NCBI RefSeq assembly: GCF_000688015.1
Contig: NZ_JIAD01000001.1
Location: 1,736,001 to 1,800,000 of the forward strand
DNA: 64,000 nucleotides
Direction: 5' to 3'
Source: Eubacterium sp. AB3007
GTDB lineage: Bacteria > Bacillota > Clostridia > Peptostreptococcales > Anaerovoracaceae
Positions 53,601 to 61,831 of this stretch are shown here, piece after piece. The translations under genes were made by a program, and so were the position numbers. Numbering within the stretch: position 1 is the stretch's first letter; every line of letters begins with the position of its first letter. Below the pieces are notes generated by a model. The model searched no databases. It saw only the letters and a program-made list of their open reading frames with translations, and was not told where the DNA came from.

Positions 53601-53876
53601 TGGGAAGATGAGGATCTTGCATTTGGGCTTAAAGAAACGCTTGCATATAAGCGGAAAGAGAATAGTGAACGATATAAAAAGGGTGGGAACCGTATATCGA
53701 AAGAAGAAAGCGACGAAATGTGGGAAGAGGCGAGACTTTTGATCGCTGAACATTTGAAGGAGAAAAGACTGAAGGCGCTTGGAGCTGACGATGAGAGTGC
53801 AGAGACGAAACAGTGTCTTGAAGAGCCTTTTGAAGATGACTTCTGGGATGAGGATTTTGAAGAGTGCCCCTTTTAA
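53580..53876 (+). pseudogene. 98-aa acidic ORF, probably the 3' part of a broken gene
   Basis: Composition looks real (KETLAYKRKENSERYKKGGN, RISKEESDEMWEEARLLIAE, acidic tail FEDDFWDEDFEECPF), but there is no ribosome binding site before the ATG and a stop codon lies two codons upstream in frame. It meets the minus-strand fragment head to head near 53590, suggesting a rearrangement joint. Function unknown. Confidence 0.4.
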
Positions 53877-53906
53877 TTCGAACACATATGTTATATACTG
53901 ATATTG

Positions 53907-54024
53907 GCTATGCGGAAGAAAATGTGGTTGCCCATTTTTTTCCGAACTGCGCAATTAACCAAAGCTGCGGAAATTTCTGTGGTTGCACGTTAACATGAGC
54001 TGCGGAAATTACTGTGGTCGTTCC
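53907..54024 (+). repeat. cluster of GCGGAA...TGTGGT repeats, left
   Basis: Three direct copies of a degenerate unit: TGGCTATGCGGAAGAAAATG (from about 53908, followed by TGGTT), AGCTGCGGAAATTTCTGTGG (from about 53969) and AGCTGCGGAAATTACTGTGG (from about 53999). A fourth copy lies inverted at about 58773-58797. Multiple repeats of this kind are typical of transposon ends, for example IS21-like; assignment uncertain. The remaining sequence to 54318 has no gene. Confidence 0.6.
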
Positions 54025-54318
54025 CGGATCTGGCGGCGACCCGGCTATCTGAAAGTGTTTGGACTTCACTGTTTTTCCTGATTTCCGGTTCTCACTTTCT
54101 CCGAATGTTCTTTGGGACTTTCACATATGCAGCCGTATGTCAAAACTGCATATCCTTGCCGGGTGTGATATAATGCTCTAAACAGAACAGTCTGACAAAT
54201 CTGGCAAAAAAACTTCTGGCATAATCAAAAAAGGGCTGGGAATTTTCAGGAACGATGTATCTATATAAGTATAAGGACCGAATAATAAGAGTACATCCTT
54301 TATTATGGAGGTGATGAT

Positions 54319-56769
54319 ATGGCAAAGATAATGAAAAAGATACTGACCGCGGTGCTCTCGCTCGCGATGGTCGCATGCTTCGTGCCGCAGATGAACGTGC
54401 CGGTATATGCGGCGAATGAAGGCCCTGCGTCAATGGCGATGGGCAGCGTTGCTTTGAGTAAGGATGCCGGGGGGAATGGTGCCCAGACCGTGTGGTATGC
54501 AGGCAGCGCGTGGCGCGTGATTGGTTATAACGGAGGTGGCGTCGCAAGCACGGAAGGCGATATGACACTGTTAGCATCGGATAATCTGAAAACAGGAGTA
54601 CAGTTCAACACCAATGACAAGTCTGATAATGATTATGAGGGTTCAAATCTTAAGAGTGTGATAGATGATCTCTATGAAGACCGTTTCAGTTCGGGCGAAA
54701 AAACAGCTGTAAAAAAACGCACACTTGAGGTTGGAGAGTGTACAACTTACGAGCCTTATAGCACCGGCGTATCTGGTACTGCAACAAGTGGATATCTTTG
54801 GCCTTTATCAACTGAGGAAGCTTTAGGATTAGTTGTGTTCAGCGAACGATTTGGTGTTGTTCTTGTGTTCAGCGAACTCTTGCAAGCCAGCGATTACTGG
54901 TGGCTGCGCTCGCCGGGCTACTATGACAGCTTTGCAGCTTATGTCGACCCTAACGGCGTCTACCCTAACGGCGTCACCCCTAACGGCGACCCTACCGGCT
55001 TTGTCAACTACATAGGCTTTCCTGTGGATAGGCGCGAGTTCGGTGTACGTCCCGCTTTTAATTTGAATCTTAAATCTGTTCTCTTCACATCTGCCGCCGC
55101 AGGCGGCAAATCTTCCGGCGCCGAAGGCGCCCTGAACGAAGTGGGTACGAATACAACAGGTAAATGGAAGCTGACACTTCTGGACGACGGGACTATTACG
55201 GGCCTGGATGGGCATAAGGACTTTAAGATCAGTTCAGATGGAATCACATATGATTCTGAGGCAGGTACCGTGACAGTGCCATACAGCGGGGCTGCGACTG
55301 GAGATAATGAATATATCTCCGCTATCATTAAGGACAGCAATGGCAATATCAAATACTACGGAAGGATTGCAAAGGCATCCGCCGCTGATAATGCCTCCGT
55401 TCCAATCAATATCGACGGCAAATTCGGCAGCGGAGATACGCTCTGGGTGTTCAATGAACAATATAACGGCGATGAGACAACTGATCAGTCTGCGATGACA
55501 GATTACGCAAGCGCGCTGCAGGAGGTAAAGCTATACCAGATAACATTCCACCCGAACAACGGAAACCCGACTTTTACGGAGACGGTAGAAGCAGGCGGAA
55601 CAATAAAAACGAAAGACCCCAAGCGGGTGGGCTATTATTTCGTTGGCTGGTACAGGGACGAGGCTTATGAACACCCGTATAATTCCCATACTGAGGTCAA
55701 CAGCAGTTTTGATCTTTACGGGGGATGGATTCCGAGAAATTTTGACATCAGTTTCGTTAACGAGGATGGCACAGAACTGCAGAGCGGTGAGGTGGCCTAT
55801 GACGATACTCCGTCCTACACCGGGCAGACGCCGACCAAGAAGGATGATGCGAAATACAGCTACACATTTGCAGGCTGGACCCCAGAGATCAAACCGGTGA
55901 CAGGTGACGCTACCTATACAGCGAAGTATATATCTACGGTAAAACAGTATTCGATCAGTTTCGTTAACGAGGACGGCACAGAACTGCAGAGCGGCAAGGT
56001 GGCCTATGGCGATACTCCGTCCTACACCGGCCAGACGCCGACCAAGAAGGATGATGCGAAATACAGCTACACATTTGCAGGCTGGAATCCTGAGATCAAA
56101 CCGGTGACCGGTAATGCCACCTACAAGGCGACATACACAGCCAAGAAGAAGCCTGCACAGCCGCAGCCGAAGGTCGATAAGGCAGCGGCCAAGATCGCCC
56201 TCGACGCAGGCATTACTGCAAGATCCTCCGGGAGCAAAGTCACCGCATCCTGGGGAGCCGTCAAGGGGGCGAGTAGCTATGTGATCTACGCAAATTACTG
56301 CGGCCAGAAGAAACTCAAGAAGATCAAGACCGTCAGCGGCAAGACGACATCGTTTGACATCACCAAGCTGAACGGCAAGAAGTTCGACCCGAAGAAGAAC
56401 CTGAAGTTCTACGTCGTAGCCTACAAGACCGTGAAGGGAAAGAAGGTGAAACTGGCGAAGAGCATCATGGCCCACGCACCGGGCAGCAAGAACACCAAGC
56501 GCACCAACGTCACGGGGGTCAAGGTCAAGAAGGTATCCTTCACCCTGAAGAAGGGAAAGACCGCAAAGATCAAGGCCAAGCTGGTGCTCCAGAAGAAGAA
56601 CAAGAAACCGCTGAAGCACTGCGCGAAGTTCCGCTATGCATCCAGCAATAAGAAAGTAGCGAAAGTCAGCAAGAAAGGCAAGATCACAGCCGTCGGAAAA
56701 GGCAAGTGCAACGTTTACGTCTACGCCGTCAGCGGGGTATCGAAGAAGATCAAAGTGACGGTCAAATGA
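54319..56769 (+). CDS. secreted repeat protein with DUF6273-like, Listeria-Bacteroides-repeat, Fn3-like and Ig-like domains
   Basis: 816 aa; GGAGGTGATGAT precedes the ATG. Signal peptide KKILTAVLSLAMVACFVPQM ending near VYAA. Residues about 45-250 form a DUF6273-like domain (SGYLWPLSTEEALGL, DYWWLRSPGYYDSF, FGVRPAFNLNL), a C-type-lectin-like pattern. It holds three 15-bp micro-repeats (VDPNG, VYPNG, VTPNG) and a 30-bp in-frame duplication (VVFSE.. twice). Then one GWYRDEAYEHPY unit and two 69-residue near-identical repeats (FVNEDGTELQSG ... FAGWxPEIKPVTG), an Fn3-like segment (SKVTASWGAVKGASSYVIYA) and a Big_2-type domain at the end. Very Lys-rich C-terminus, no LPxTG. Probably a cell-surface adhesin-like protein. 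Confidence 0.82.
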   Translation: MAKIMKKILTAVLSLAMVACFVPQMNVPVYAANEGPASMAMGSVALSKDAGGNGAQTVWYAGSAWRVIGYNGGGVASTEGDMTLLASDNLKTGVQFNTNDKSDNDYEGSNLKSVIDDLYEDRFSSGEKTAVKKRTLEVGECTTYEPYSTGVSGTATSGYLWPLSTEEALGLVVFSERFGVVLVFSELLQASDYWWLRSPGYYDSFAAYVDPNGVYPNGVTPNGDPTGFVNYIGFPVDRREFGVRPAFNLNLKSVLFTSAAAGGKSSGAEGALNEVGTNTTGKWKLTLLDDGTITGLDGHKDFKISSDGITYDSEAGTVTVPYSGAATGDNEYISAIIKDSNGNIKYYGRIAKASAADNASVPINIDGKFGSGDTLWVFNEQYNGDETTDQSAMTDYASALQEVKLYQITFHPNNGNPTFTETVEAGGTIKTKDPKRVGYYFVGWYRDEAYEHPYNSHTEVNSSFDLYGGWIPRNFDISFVNEDGTELQSGEVAYDDTPSYTGQTPTKKDDAKYSYTFAGWTPEIKPVTGDATYTAKYISTVKQYSISFVNEDGTELQSGKVAYGDTPSYTGQTPTKKDDAKYSYTFAGWNPEIKPVTGNATYKATYTAKKKPAQPQPKVDKAAAKIALDAGITARSSGSKVTASWGAVKGASSYVIYANYCGQKKLKKIKTVSGKTTSFDITKLNGKKFDPKKNLKFYVVAYKTVKGKKVKLAKSIMAHAPGSKNTKRTNVTGVKVKKVSFTLKKGKTAKIKAKLVLQKKNKKPLKHCAKFRYASSNKKVAKVSKKGKITAVGKGKCNVYVYAVSGVSKKIKVTVK

Positions 56770-56825
56770 CCCGGCAGAAATAAGAAGCTAAGTCCTTGAA
56801 AAGTTAAAGGTCGGGAAAGCTGCAG

Positions 56826-56856
56826 CAGGCGCGAATCACTCGCGCCTGTATTTTTA
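56826..56856 (+). terminator. terminator of the secreted repeat protein
   Basis: CAGGCGCGA (56826-56834), loop ATCAC, TCGCGCCTG (56840-56848), then TATTTTTA. Confidence 0.85.
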
Positions 56857-56980
56857 TGGACCAAAACCGGCTCAGACAAAATTTCGTATCTGAAAAGTCC
56901 CCAAAATCTTTCGAAGACAGAGAAAACCGAAAATCAGCAAAATAGCCCAAAATTTTTCGTATTGCCATGCTTTTGAAGGT

Positions 56981-58685
56981 CAATTGATTTCTTTACTGCA
57001 CGGGATTTCGTGCAGTTACAACTTCGACTCTATCTAAACCGCGAAGGTGCACTTACAACCTCTCGCGGTTTTTTCTATGTGCTATGATATATATGGTCCT
57101 GTCTTCTTCCCGAAAAGGAGGTTAATACAATGAAGAAGACATCCAAACACCTGACACTGGAAGACCGTATCGTCATAGAGCGACTCCTGGCTCACGGATT
57201 TAGATTCAGTGAGATAGCCACCCGACTCAGCAAAAGCCGAACGACCATTAGCCGTGAAGTCAAAAAGAATCGTACGTTCAAGGCACGAAACGGTAACCAC
57301 TGCATCCACAGGAAGTCCTGCGATCTGCCCACAACCTGCTCTCAGGAATGCCACAAACGTACGCGTTCCTGCCGTGTTCGATGCGGAGACTGTAACATCC
57401 ATTGCGAACGATTCCAGGAAGATATCTGCCCTGGCATTACGAAAGCCCCCTATGTTTGCAATGCCTGCGAATCCATGTCGCGCTGTTGGCTCCACGGATA
57501 CATCTACAATGCCCGCAAAGCACAGGATGCGTATGAGACGACGCTGAAAGAATCAAGAACTGGCATCTCTTTGTCGGAAGAGCAGCTACAGGCCATGGAT
57601 GAGCTCGTCACACCGCTGATCCAGCAGGGACAATCGGTCAATGTCGTGTTTCAAAACCATCGCGATGAACTCCCCATCACGGCACGGACAGCCTATGATT
57701 ACATTGAAAACGGCCTTCTTGGTGCAAAGAATCTGGATCTCGCCCGTAAGGTACGTAGATCATACCGCCGGAAAAGCGGTCCGGTGCTCCGCGTGGACAA
57801 AGCCTGCCATCAGGGGCGCTCTTATGATGACTATCTTTCATTTATGGCGCAGCATCCGGATATGAATGTGGTTGAAGGCGATTCTGTCATCGGCAGAAAG
57901 GGCGGCAAGGTTCTTCTCACCCTCATGTTTACCAACTGCGATCTGCAGATGGCCTTCCTGCGGGAACAGAACAATGCGGCCACTGTTTCCTCTGTGTTTG
58001 CTTCACTCAGAGAGATTCTGGGAAAAGAACTCTTCAAGGAACTGTTTCAGGTTATTCTGGTCGATCGAGGCAGCGAATTCACCGATCCCACGAAAATCGA
58101 ACTTGATCCTGAAACCGGAGAACAACTCTGCCATGTGTTTTATTGTGATCCGCAAAACAGCAATCAGAAGGCGCACTGTGAACGGAATCACCAGTTTATT
58201 CGGTATATCATCCCAAAGGGCAAGTCGATGGATGATTTATCGCAGGAAAAGGTCATCCTGATGATGAACCATATCAACTCATATCCGCGCAAAAAATGGA
58301 ACGGGCGGTCACCGCTTGAGGTATTCACCTCAATCTATGGAAAGAGTGTTCCCAGCATTCTATCCATGAAGCAGATCGCCGCCGATTCCATAAACCTTAA
58401 GCCCGAACTCATTAAGTAGTCCGGAAAATGAAGACAGGACCACACCTTTTCGCAAGGTGCAATTTCAACTTCTGAAAACGGGCATTCTTCATACCCGGGT
58501 TTTAGTGTGCCTTCATACTTGAATTTTACATGATTTCCAGCGCGATTACAACTTCATACGTCAACTTACTTCTTCAATCTGCCACAATTCGTTGGAGAAG
58601 TGCATTCACAACTTCCTGATTTATACTAGTGAGAAATTAGTTGCGTTTACAATCGTCAAACGTGCACTTACTGTATCAAACAACC
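56981..58685 (+). mobile_element. IS30-family element between 16-bp direct repeats
   Basis: Bounded by CCATGCTTTTGAAGGT at 56965-56980 and again at 58686-58701. Inside, degenerate copies of GTGCAnTTACAACTTC flank the transposase gene on both sides (about 57010, 57046, 58457, 58540, 58600). A hairpin AACCGCGA...TCGCGGTT (about 57038-57072) precedes the gene. Exact IS ends could not be fixed; the limits given are those of the flanking repeats. Confidence 0.6.
57130..58419 (+). CDS. IS30-family transposase
   Basis: 429 aa, AAAAGGAGGTTAATACA upstream of ATG. N-terminal helix-turn-helix (LTLEDRIVIERLLAHGFRFS ... TTISREVKKNR), a Cys-rich stretch of about 60 residues (CDLPTTCSQECHKRTRSC, CGDCNIHCERF, CNACESMSRCW) and the DDE core: Asp in VVEGDSVIG, Asp in VILVDRGSEF, Glu in KAHCERNHQFIRY, with PRKKWNGRSPLEVF near the C-terminus. 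Intact and full length, so probably active. Confidence 0.92.
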   Translation: MKKTSKHLTLEDRIVIERLLAHGFRFSEIATRLSKSRTTISREVKKNRTFKARNGNHCIHRKSCDLPTTCSQECHKRTRSCRVRCGDCNIHCERFQEDICPGITKAPYVCNACESMSRCWLHGYIYNARKAQDAYETTLKESRTGISLSEEQLQAMDELVTPLIQQGQSVNVVFQNHRDELPITARTAYDYIENGLLGAKNLDLARKVRRSYRRKSGPVLRVDKACHQGRSYDDYLSFMAQHPDMNVVEGDSVIGRKGGKVLLTLMFTNCDLQMAFLREQNNAATVSSVFASLREILGKELFKELFQVILVDRGSEFTDPTKIELDPETGEQLCHVFYCDPQNSNQKAHCERNHQFIRYIIPKGKSMDDLSQEKVILMMNHINSYPRKKWNGRSPLEVFTSIYGKSVPSILSMKQIAADSINLKPELIK

Positions 58686-58803
58686 CCATGCTTTTGAAGG
58701 TGTCAAAAAAACACAGATATTTCCGTTTTGATGTGATTTGATGAATGGAAATATCTGTTAGTAAACCACATTCTTTTCCGCATAGCCACTGATATTTCCA
58801 TAT
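58420..58803. other. non-coding right flank of the IS30 element with repeats
   Basis: Holds three or four GTGCAnTTACAACTTC-like units, the right 16-bp repeat (58686-58701) and, at about 58773-58797, an inverted copy of the TGGCTATGCGGAA repeat found at 53908. No gene. Confidence 0.45.
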
Positions 58804-58832
58804 TTGACAATAATTGTTTTATGGATTATAAT
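58804..58832 (+). promoter_or_regulatory. consensus promoter of a putative small RNA
   Basis: TTGACA (58804-58809), 17-bp spacer, TATAAT (58827-58832): perfect in both boxes and spacing. No ORF with a ribosome binding site follows within 400 bp. Confidence 0.8.
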
Positions 58833-58838
58833 ATATAT

Positions 58839-58917
58839 GTAGTTAAGTAATGTTAGTTAGTTAAGTTAATTAGTCTCAACAGAGGTTTAAAGTCCATGCC
58901 GATTGGCGTGGCTTTTT
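58839..58917 (+). ncRNA. putative orphan small RNA (about 80 nt)
   Basis: From the predicted start about 7 nt after the -10 box to a terminator: AAG-T-CCATGCC (58890-58900), loop GATT, GGCGTGG-CTT (58905-58914), then a T-run. The 5' part is AT-rich with repeated GTTAG/GTTAAG words. No start codon with ribosome binding site. It could be an attenuator leader for the recombinase-like gene downstream, or an antisense or copy-control RNA of a mobile element. Confidence 0.5.
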
Positions 58918-59238
58918 GTTACCTAAATCTAATTATTCCAGTCTTTCTGGATCTGTCAAAAGAGTCGCCATCCACACTCGGGCGAAAGCATTTCATCAGG
59001 ATTCGTATCATCCGGTTACAGCTGGAACACTCTTCTATGCGCTGATTCGGGAATCATGATATCGACTCTGATTTGAAGTATATGCGATCATCCACCATCA
59101 CCACCACCAAATTCGCAGTACTGGAGAAAGGAGATTATTGTTATCTTACTGTGGCGTCACGGGTAAGACGGTAAAAAGCCAAGTCCCACGATGGGGCGAG
59201 ACGCATTGTGCGTTTGGTACTACGAGCAAGGTGTAATG
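58918..59238. other. non-coding stretch before the recombinase-like gene
   Basis: About 320 bp with no supported ORF or RNA gene. It ends in AAGGTG, the probable ribosome binding site of the gene that follows. Confidence 0.35.
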
Positions 59239-59244
59239 GAAATG

Positions 59245-60222
59245 GCAAGATTAAGCATAAGATAAGAGATAGAGAAAAACCTGAAAGATCGCAGAGCTTT
59301 CGGCCGCAGCAAGCATCAGGACAAGATGCACGATCGGGGTGACCGGATGAGGGCTGGAGAAGCTGCGGACAAGATGAAGTCCAGGGAAAAGTATTTCTTT
59401 TATAACCGGGGAACTTTCGATGCCTGTGTAAGGCTTGGAACTTCTGTGTACCGATATGCAAACTCCATCGCCGGCCACCGGTTATCATTTAGAGAAGTAG
59501 CGGGATATCTTGAAAAGTATCTAGATACGCGGAAGGAAGCTGCACTTCGGGGTGAAATCACACCGAGAACGTTAGCGAGAGAGCGGGCCCAGCTATCGAA
59601 AGTATGGATGGTGAACTTGGATCACTATAAGATTCTTCCGTGCCACGCAGAGAGCGACAAGGGCAGAGGAAGTGACAGATATTTCAATCCGAATAATCAC
59701 AAGGAGCAGCTGGATTTCTACAGGGCAATCGGAGCACGTAAAGCGGAGTATCGAGATCTGAGCAGGCAGGAAGTGATAGCATATCGGGATCAAGTATATC
59801 GCGAAACTGGCATTGTCTTGAAGCCCGATATTCACGGCCGAGTATCGAACTTACAACTTTTGGAAAAAGACAATCGACTATTCATATGCGTTGCAAAAGC
59901 AAAGCACGGGAAGACCAATGTGGCAGAGATTTTGCCACAGAACCAAGAAATGGTGAGAAAAGCCTTCGAAACGGGCAAATTTCGTGACTACTACAATCCA
60001 AGTGATCACACCAATGTACACCAGTGTAGACGCGAGTATGCACAGGCGATGTACCAGTATTATGCGCGAGATATCACGACTTTGCGGACGGATCAACTAT
60101 ACATCTGTCGTGGAAGATATGCAGGCCGCATATATGATCGTGATGCGGTCGCACATGTTGCTGAGTGCCTGGGCCATGCTAGAAATGATTTATTTGATAC
60201 AATTCATAACTACCTTCGATAA
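59245..60222 (+). pseudogene. tyrosine-recombinase-like protein with early in-frame stop
   Basis: The main frame runs from ATG 59326 (298 aa), but coding signal extends upstream: ATG 59245 (AAGGTG before it) gives MARLSIR, then TAA at 59266-59268, then EIEKNLKDRRAFGRSKHQDK in the same frame. A CAA-to-TAA change would explain it. The C-terminal half fits a tyrosine recombinase fold: HQCRREYAQAMYQYYA (HxxR), AECLGHARNDLFDTIHNYLR with the candidate nucleophile Tyr near the end. The N-terminal RYANSIAGHRLSFREVAGYL is a SAM-like core-binding pattern. If translation starts at 59326, a shortened protein could still be made. Confidence 0.6.
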
Positions 60223-60240
60223 TAATGGAGAAGAGAAATC

Positions 60241-60516
60241 ATGAGATATGAGCTTATTAAGCGCGGTCGCACCGCGAATGGAATAGAGACCATGTACAGA
60301 TCATCATTACTACTTGATGAGACTAAAGACCTGCGCGCGATTCAGGAGCTATTCGCCGAAGAACTTCGCAGCGCCCTTGGAATCGAATTCATAACTGGAG
60401 TCCAACTGCATGTTCTGGTCGACATGGCAGACGGAGTCTATATCGCTGACATCCTTGAGAGAGAAGAGCAGCGCATCAATTATCTACCAAAAACAATAGT
60501 AACAAACCAAACATAA
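60241..60516 (+). CDS. small protein of unknown function (91 aa)
   Basis: 91 aa, GGAGAAGAG before the ATG and 18 bp after the recombinase-like gene, so the two are probably co-transcribed. Soluble and acidic (LDETKDLRAIQELFAEELRS, then VLVDMADGVYIADILEREEQ). No family recognised; it may be an accessory protein of the same mobile element. Confidence 0.55.
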   Translation: MRYELIKRGRTANGIETMYRSSLLLDETKDLRAIQELFAEELRSALGIEFITGVQLHVLVDMADGVYIADILEREEQRINYLPKTIVTNQT

Positions 60517-60530
60517 AGGAGGTGGAAGTC

Positions 60531-60653
60531 ATGGAAAACAAGATGTTTTCGATTGAAGAACTACGTTGCTTGAAAGCGACGGTCAATTACTGTATTGCGA
60601 CACGGGATCTGTGGGATAACGAGTATGTTATTGAAAATGCCCCATGCGTTTAA
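60531..60653 (+). pseudogene. 5' fragment of a gene cut by an IS3 remnant
   Basis: AAAGGAGGTGGAAGTC and ATG 60531 start a frame MENKMFSIEELRCLKATVNY that ends after 40 codons within the IS remnant beginning at 60644. The last codons are IS sequence. Ribosome binding site and operon position indicate a real gene that lost its 3' part. Confidence 0.6.
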
Positions 60654-60731
60654 ACTCATAACTATACTTTGCCATAACAAAACTGACCTCCTCCAGTTAG
60701 ATTCTTGGTCTAACTTTTGGGGGTCACCTCA
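60644..60731 (-). mobile_element. 88-bp remnant of the IS3-family element
   Basis: Matches the end of the IS copies that carries the OrfA start (compare 47597-47680) down to the terminal repeat. The outermost bases read GGGGGTCACCTCA, the version seen at the opposite end of the intact copies. Only the first OrfA codons remain. Confidence 0.85.
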
Positions 60732-60778
60732 GAGCAGGCTGCCACTATTTGTAGGAATGTTTAATAAATGCTGTAGAG

Positions 60779-61336
60779 TTATTCCAGAGCTATAACTTCT
60801 CGCGTGGCGATTGCAGTAATGCCCTCATCCCATTCCTGGGAGAAATCGTCGGTTCCTCCAAATTCGTTGAGAAGATCATAGCCCTTACGAATAATAATTT
60901 CCTCTGAGAACGGGACGTTTTCCTTTTCGAAGGAGATCTCGCGGCCGTCCACGGTGAAGATGACGCCTCTGGTAAGCCAGACATCGTAAGTCTGGACTCC
61001 ACCCTCATACACACGCTGGTTTTCGTTGACTATTGCAATTCTTTCAATAATGCCATCAACTGGAGTGTCCTTGAGATTTCCATCGACAAAGGCAGATTGG
61101 ATATCAGTGTCCTCGCATTCCTCGAATCTACAAACGGCCATATCTTCAGGATTGCCGAAATAGTCGACAGCTTCTTGGATGTTTGTCAGTTTATAGGAAT
61201 TATCATCGATGAACATGCCGACGATTTGTGTGACTGAATTTGTATACGTGAATTCATCACACCGATACCCATTAAACTGTTTACCAAGAAAACTACTGAA
61301 TATACATGGGTCGAATCGCATATCTATTGTTTTCAT
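60779..61336 (-). CDS. putative immunity-type protein (185 aa)
   Basis: 185 aa, AGGAGAAATAGAA upstream of ATG. Acidic, soluble, alpha/beta, with VTQIVGMFIDDNSYKLTNIQ and DVWLTRGVIFTVDGREISFE; no signal peptide. It lies 2 bp after a gene that encodes a polymorphic-toxin C-terminal domain, the standard place for the cognate immunity protein. The family name is not known to me; the role is inferred from context. Confidence 0.55.
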   Translation of the reverse strand: MKTIDMRFDPCIFSSFLGKQFNGYRCDEFTYTNSVTQIVGMFIDDNSYKLTNIQEAVDYFGNPEDMAVCRFEECEDTDIQSAFVDGNLKDTPVDGIIERIAIVNENQRVYEGGVQTYDVWLTRGVIFTVDGREISFEKENVPFSEEIIIRKGYDLLNEFGGTDDFSQEWDEGITAIATREVIALE

Positions 61337-61338
61337 TT

Positions 61339-61716
61339 CTATTTCTCCTTGACAAAATGTATTTTTTGCTTTTTTAATCCACCGGCATCGGTGCTCTTTG
61401 AAATATTGATTTCGACGGCGGGCGATCCATCTGAAGTGGATACTTCTCGGAATGAGACAATGCTGCCATCTTTCATCTTGACATTCTGGCCCTTTCCATT
61501 AGCCATTTGTTGGACAATGCCACCGTAACCTGCTGTATCAAAAAAGTGCTTTGCCGTTGATAGAGGATCATCGCTGGCAATATTGCGTGTAAAGGCTCTG
61601 CCTTTCCCCTTGTCTCCGAAGTAGCCATTTGAGTATGCGTACTCAGACTTTAAGGAGGGGAGATTCTCCGATATAGAGCGATGTTGAGCTCCACTGCCTT
61701 TATAAACAGTTCTCAT
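61339..61716 (-). CDS. polymorphic toxin C-terminal domain, orphan (125 aa)
   Basis: 125 aa; AGGAGGCGAGCTG before the ATG is a strong ribosome binding site. YSNGYFGDKGKGRAFTRNIA, DPLSTAKHFFDTAGYGG, SIVSFREVSTSDGSPAVEIN and the end LKKQKIHFVKEK resemble toxin tips at the C-terminus of LXG/WXG-type or phage-minor-head-fused toxins. Here the N-terminal delivery part is absent, so it is either an orphan toxin cassette or an intracellular toxin-antitoxin pair with the next gene. Activity class unknown. Confidence 0.55.
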   Translation of the reverse strand: MRTVYKGSGAQHRSISENLPSLKSEYAYSNGYFGDKGKGRAFTRNIASDDPLSTAKHFFDTAGYGGIVQQMANGKGQNVKMKDGSIVSFREVSTSDGSPAVEINISKSTDAGGLKKQKIHFVKEK

Positions 61717-61831
61717 CAGCTCGCCTCCTTTACGTGTGTTTCTTCAAAGAGGCTTGGATAGCGATGGAATTGTGATAAAGAGTGAAACTCGTCGAAGACT
61801 TCCTCTGGCATATAGCCATACCCTAAGATAA

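Noticed and set aside
55531..56619. 362-aa minus-strand ORF opposite the secreted repeat protein
   Set aside because: Antisense of a repetitive Lys-rich gene; it repeats with the same period and has no ribosome binding site.
54319..58420. Diversity-generating retroelement around the CLec-like domain
   Set aside because: No reverse transcriptase, Avd-like gene or template repeat was found within the window; only slippage-type micro-repeats.
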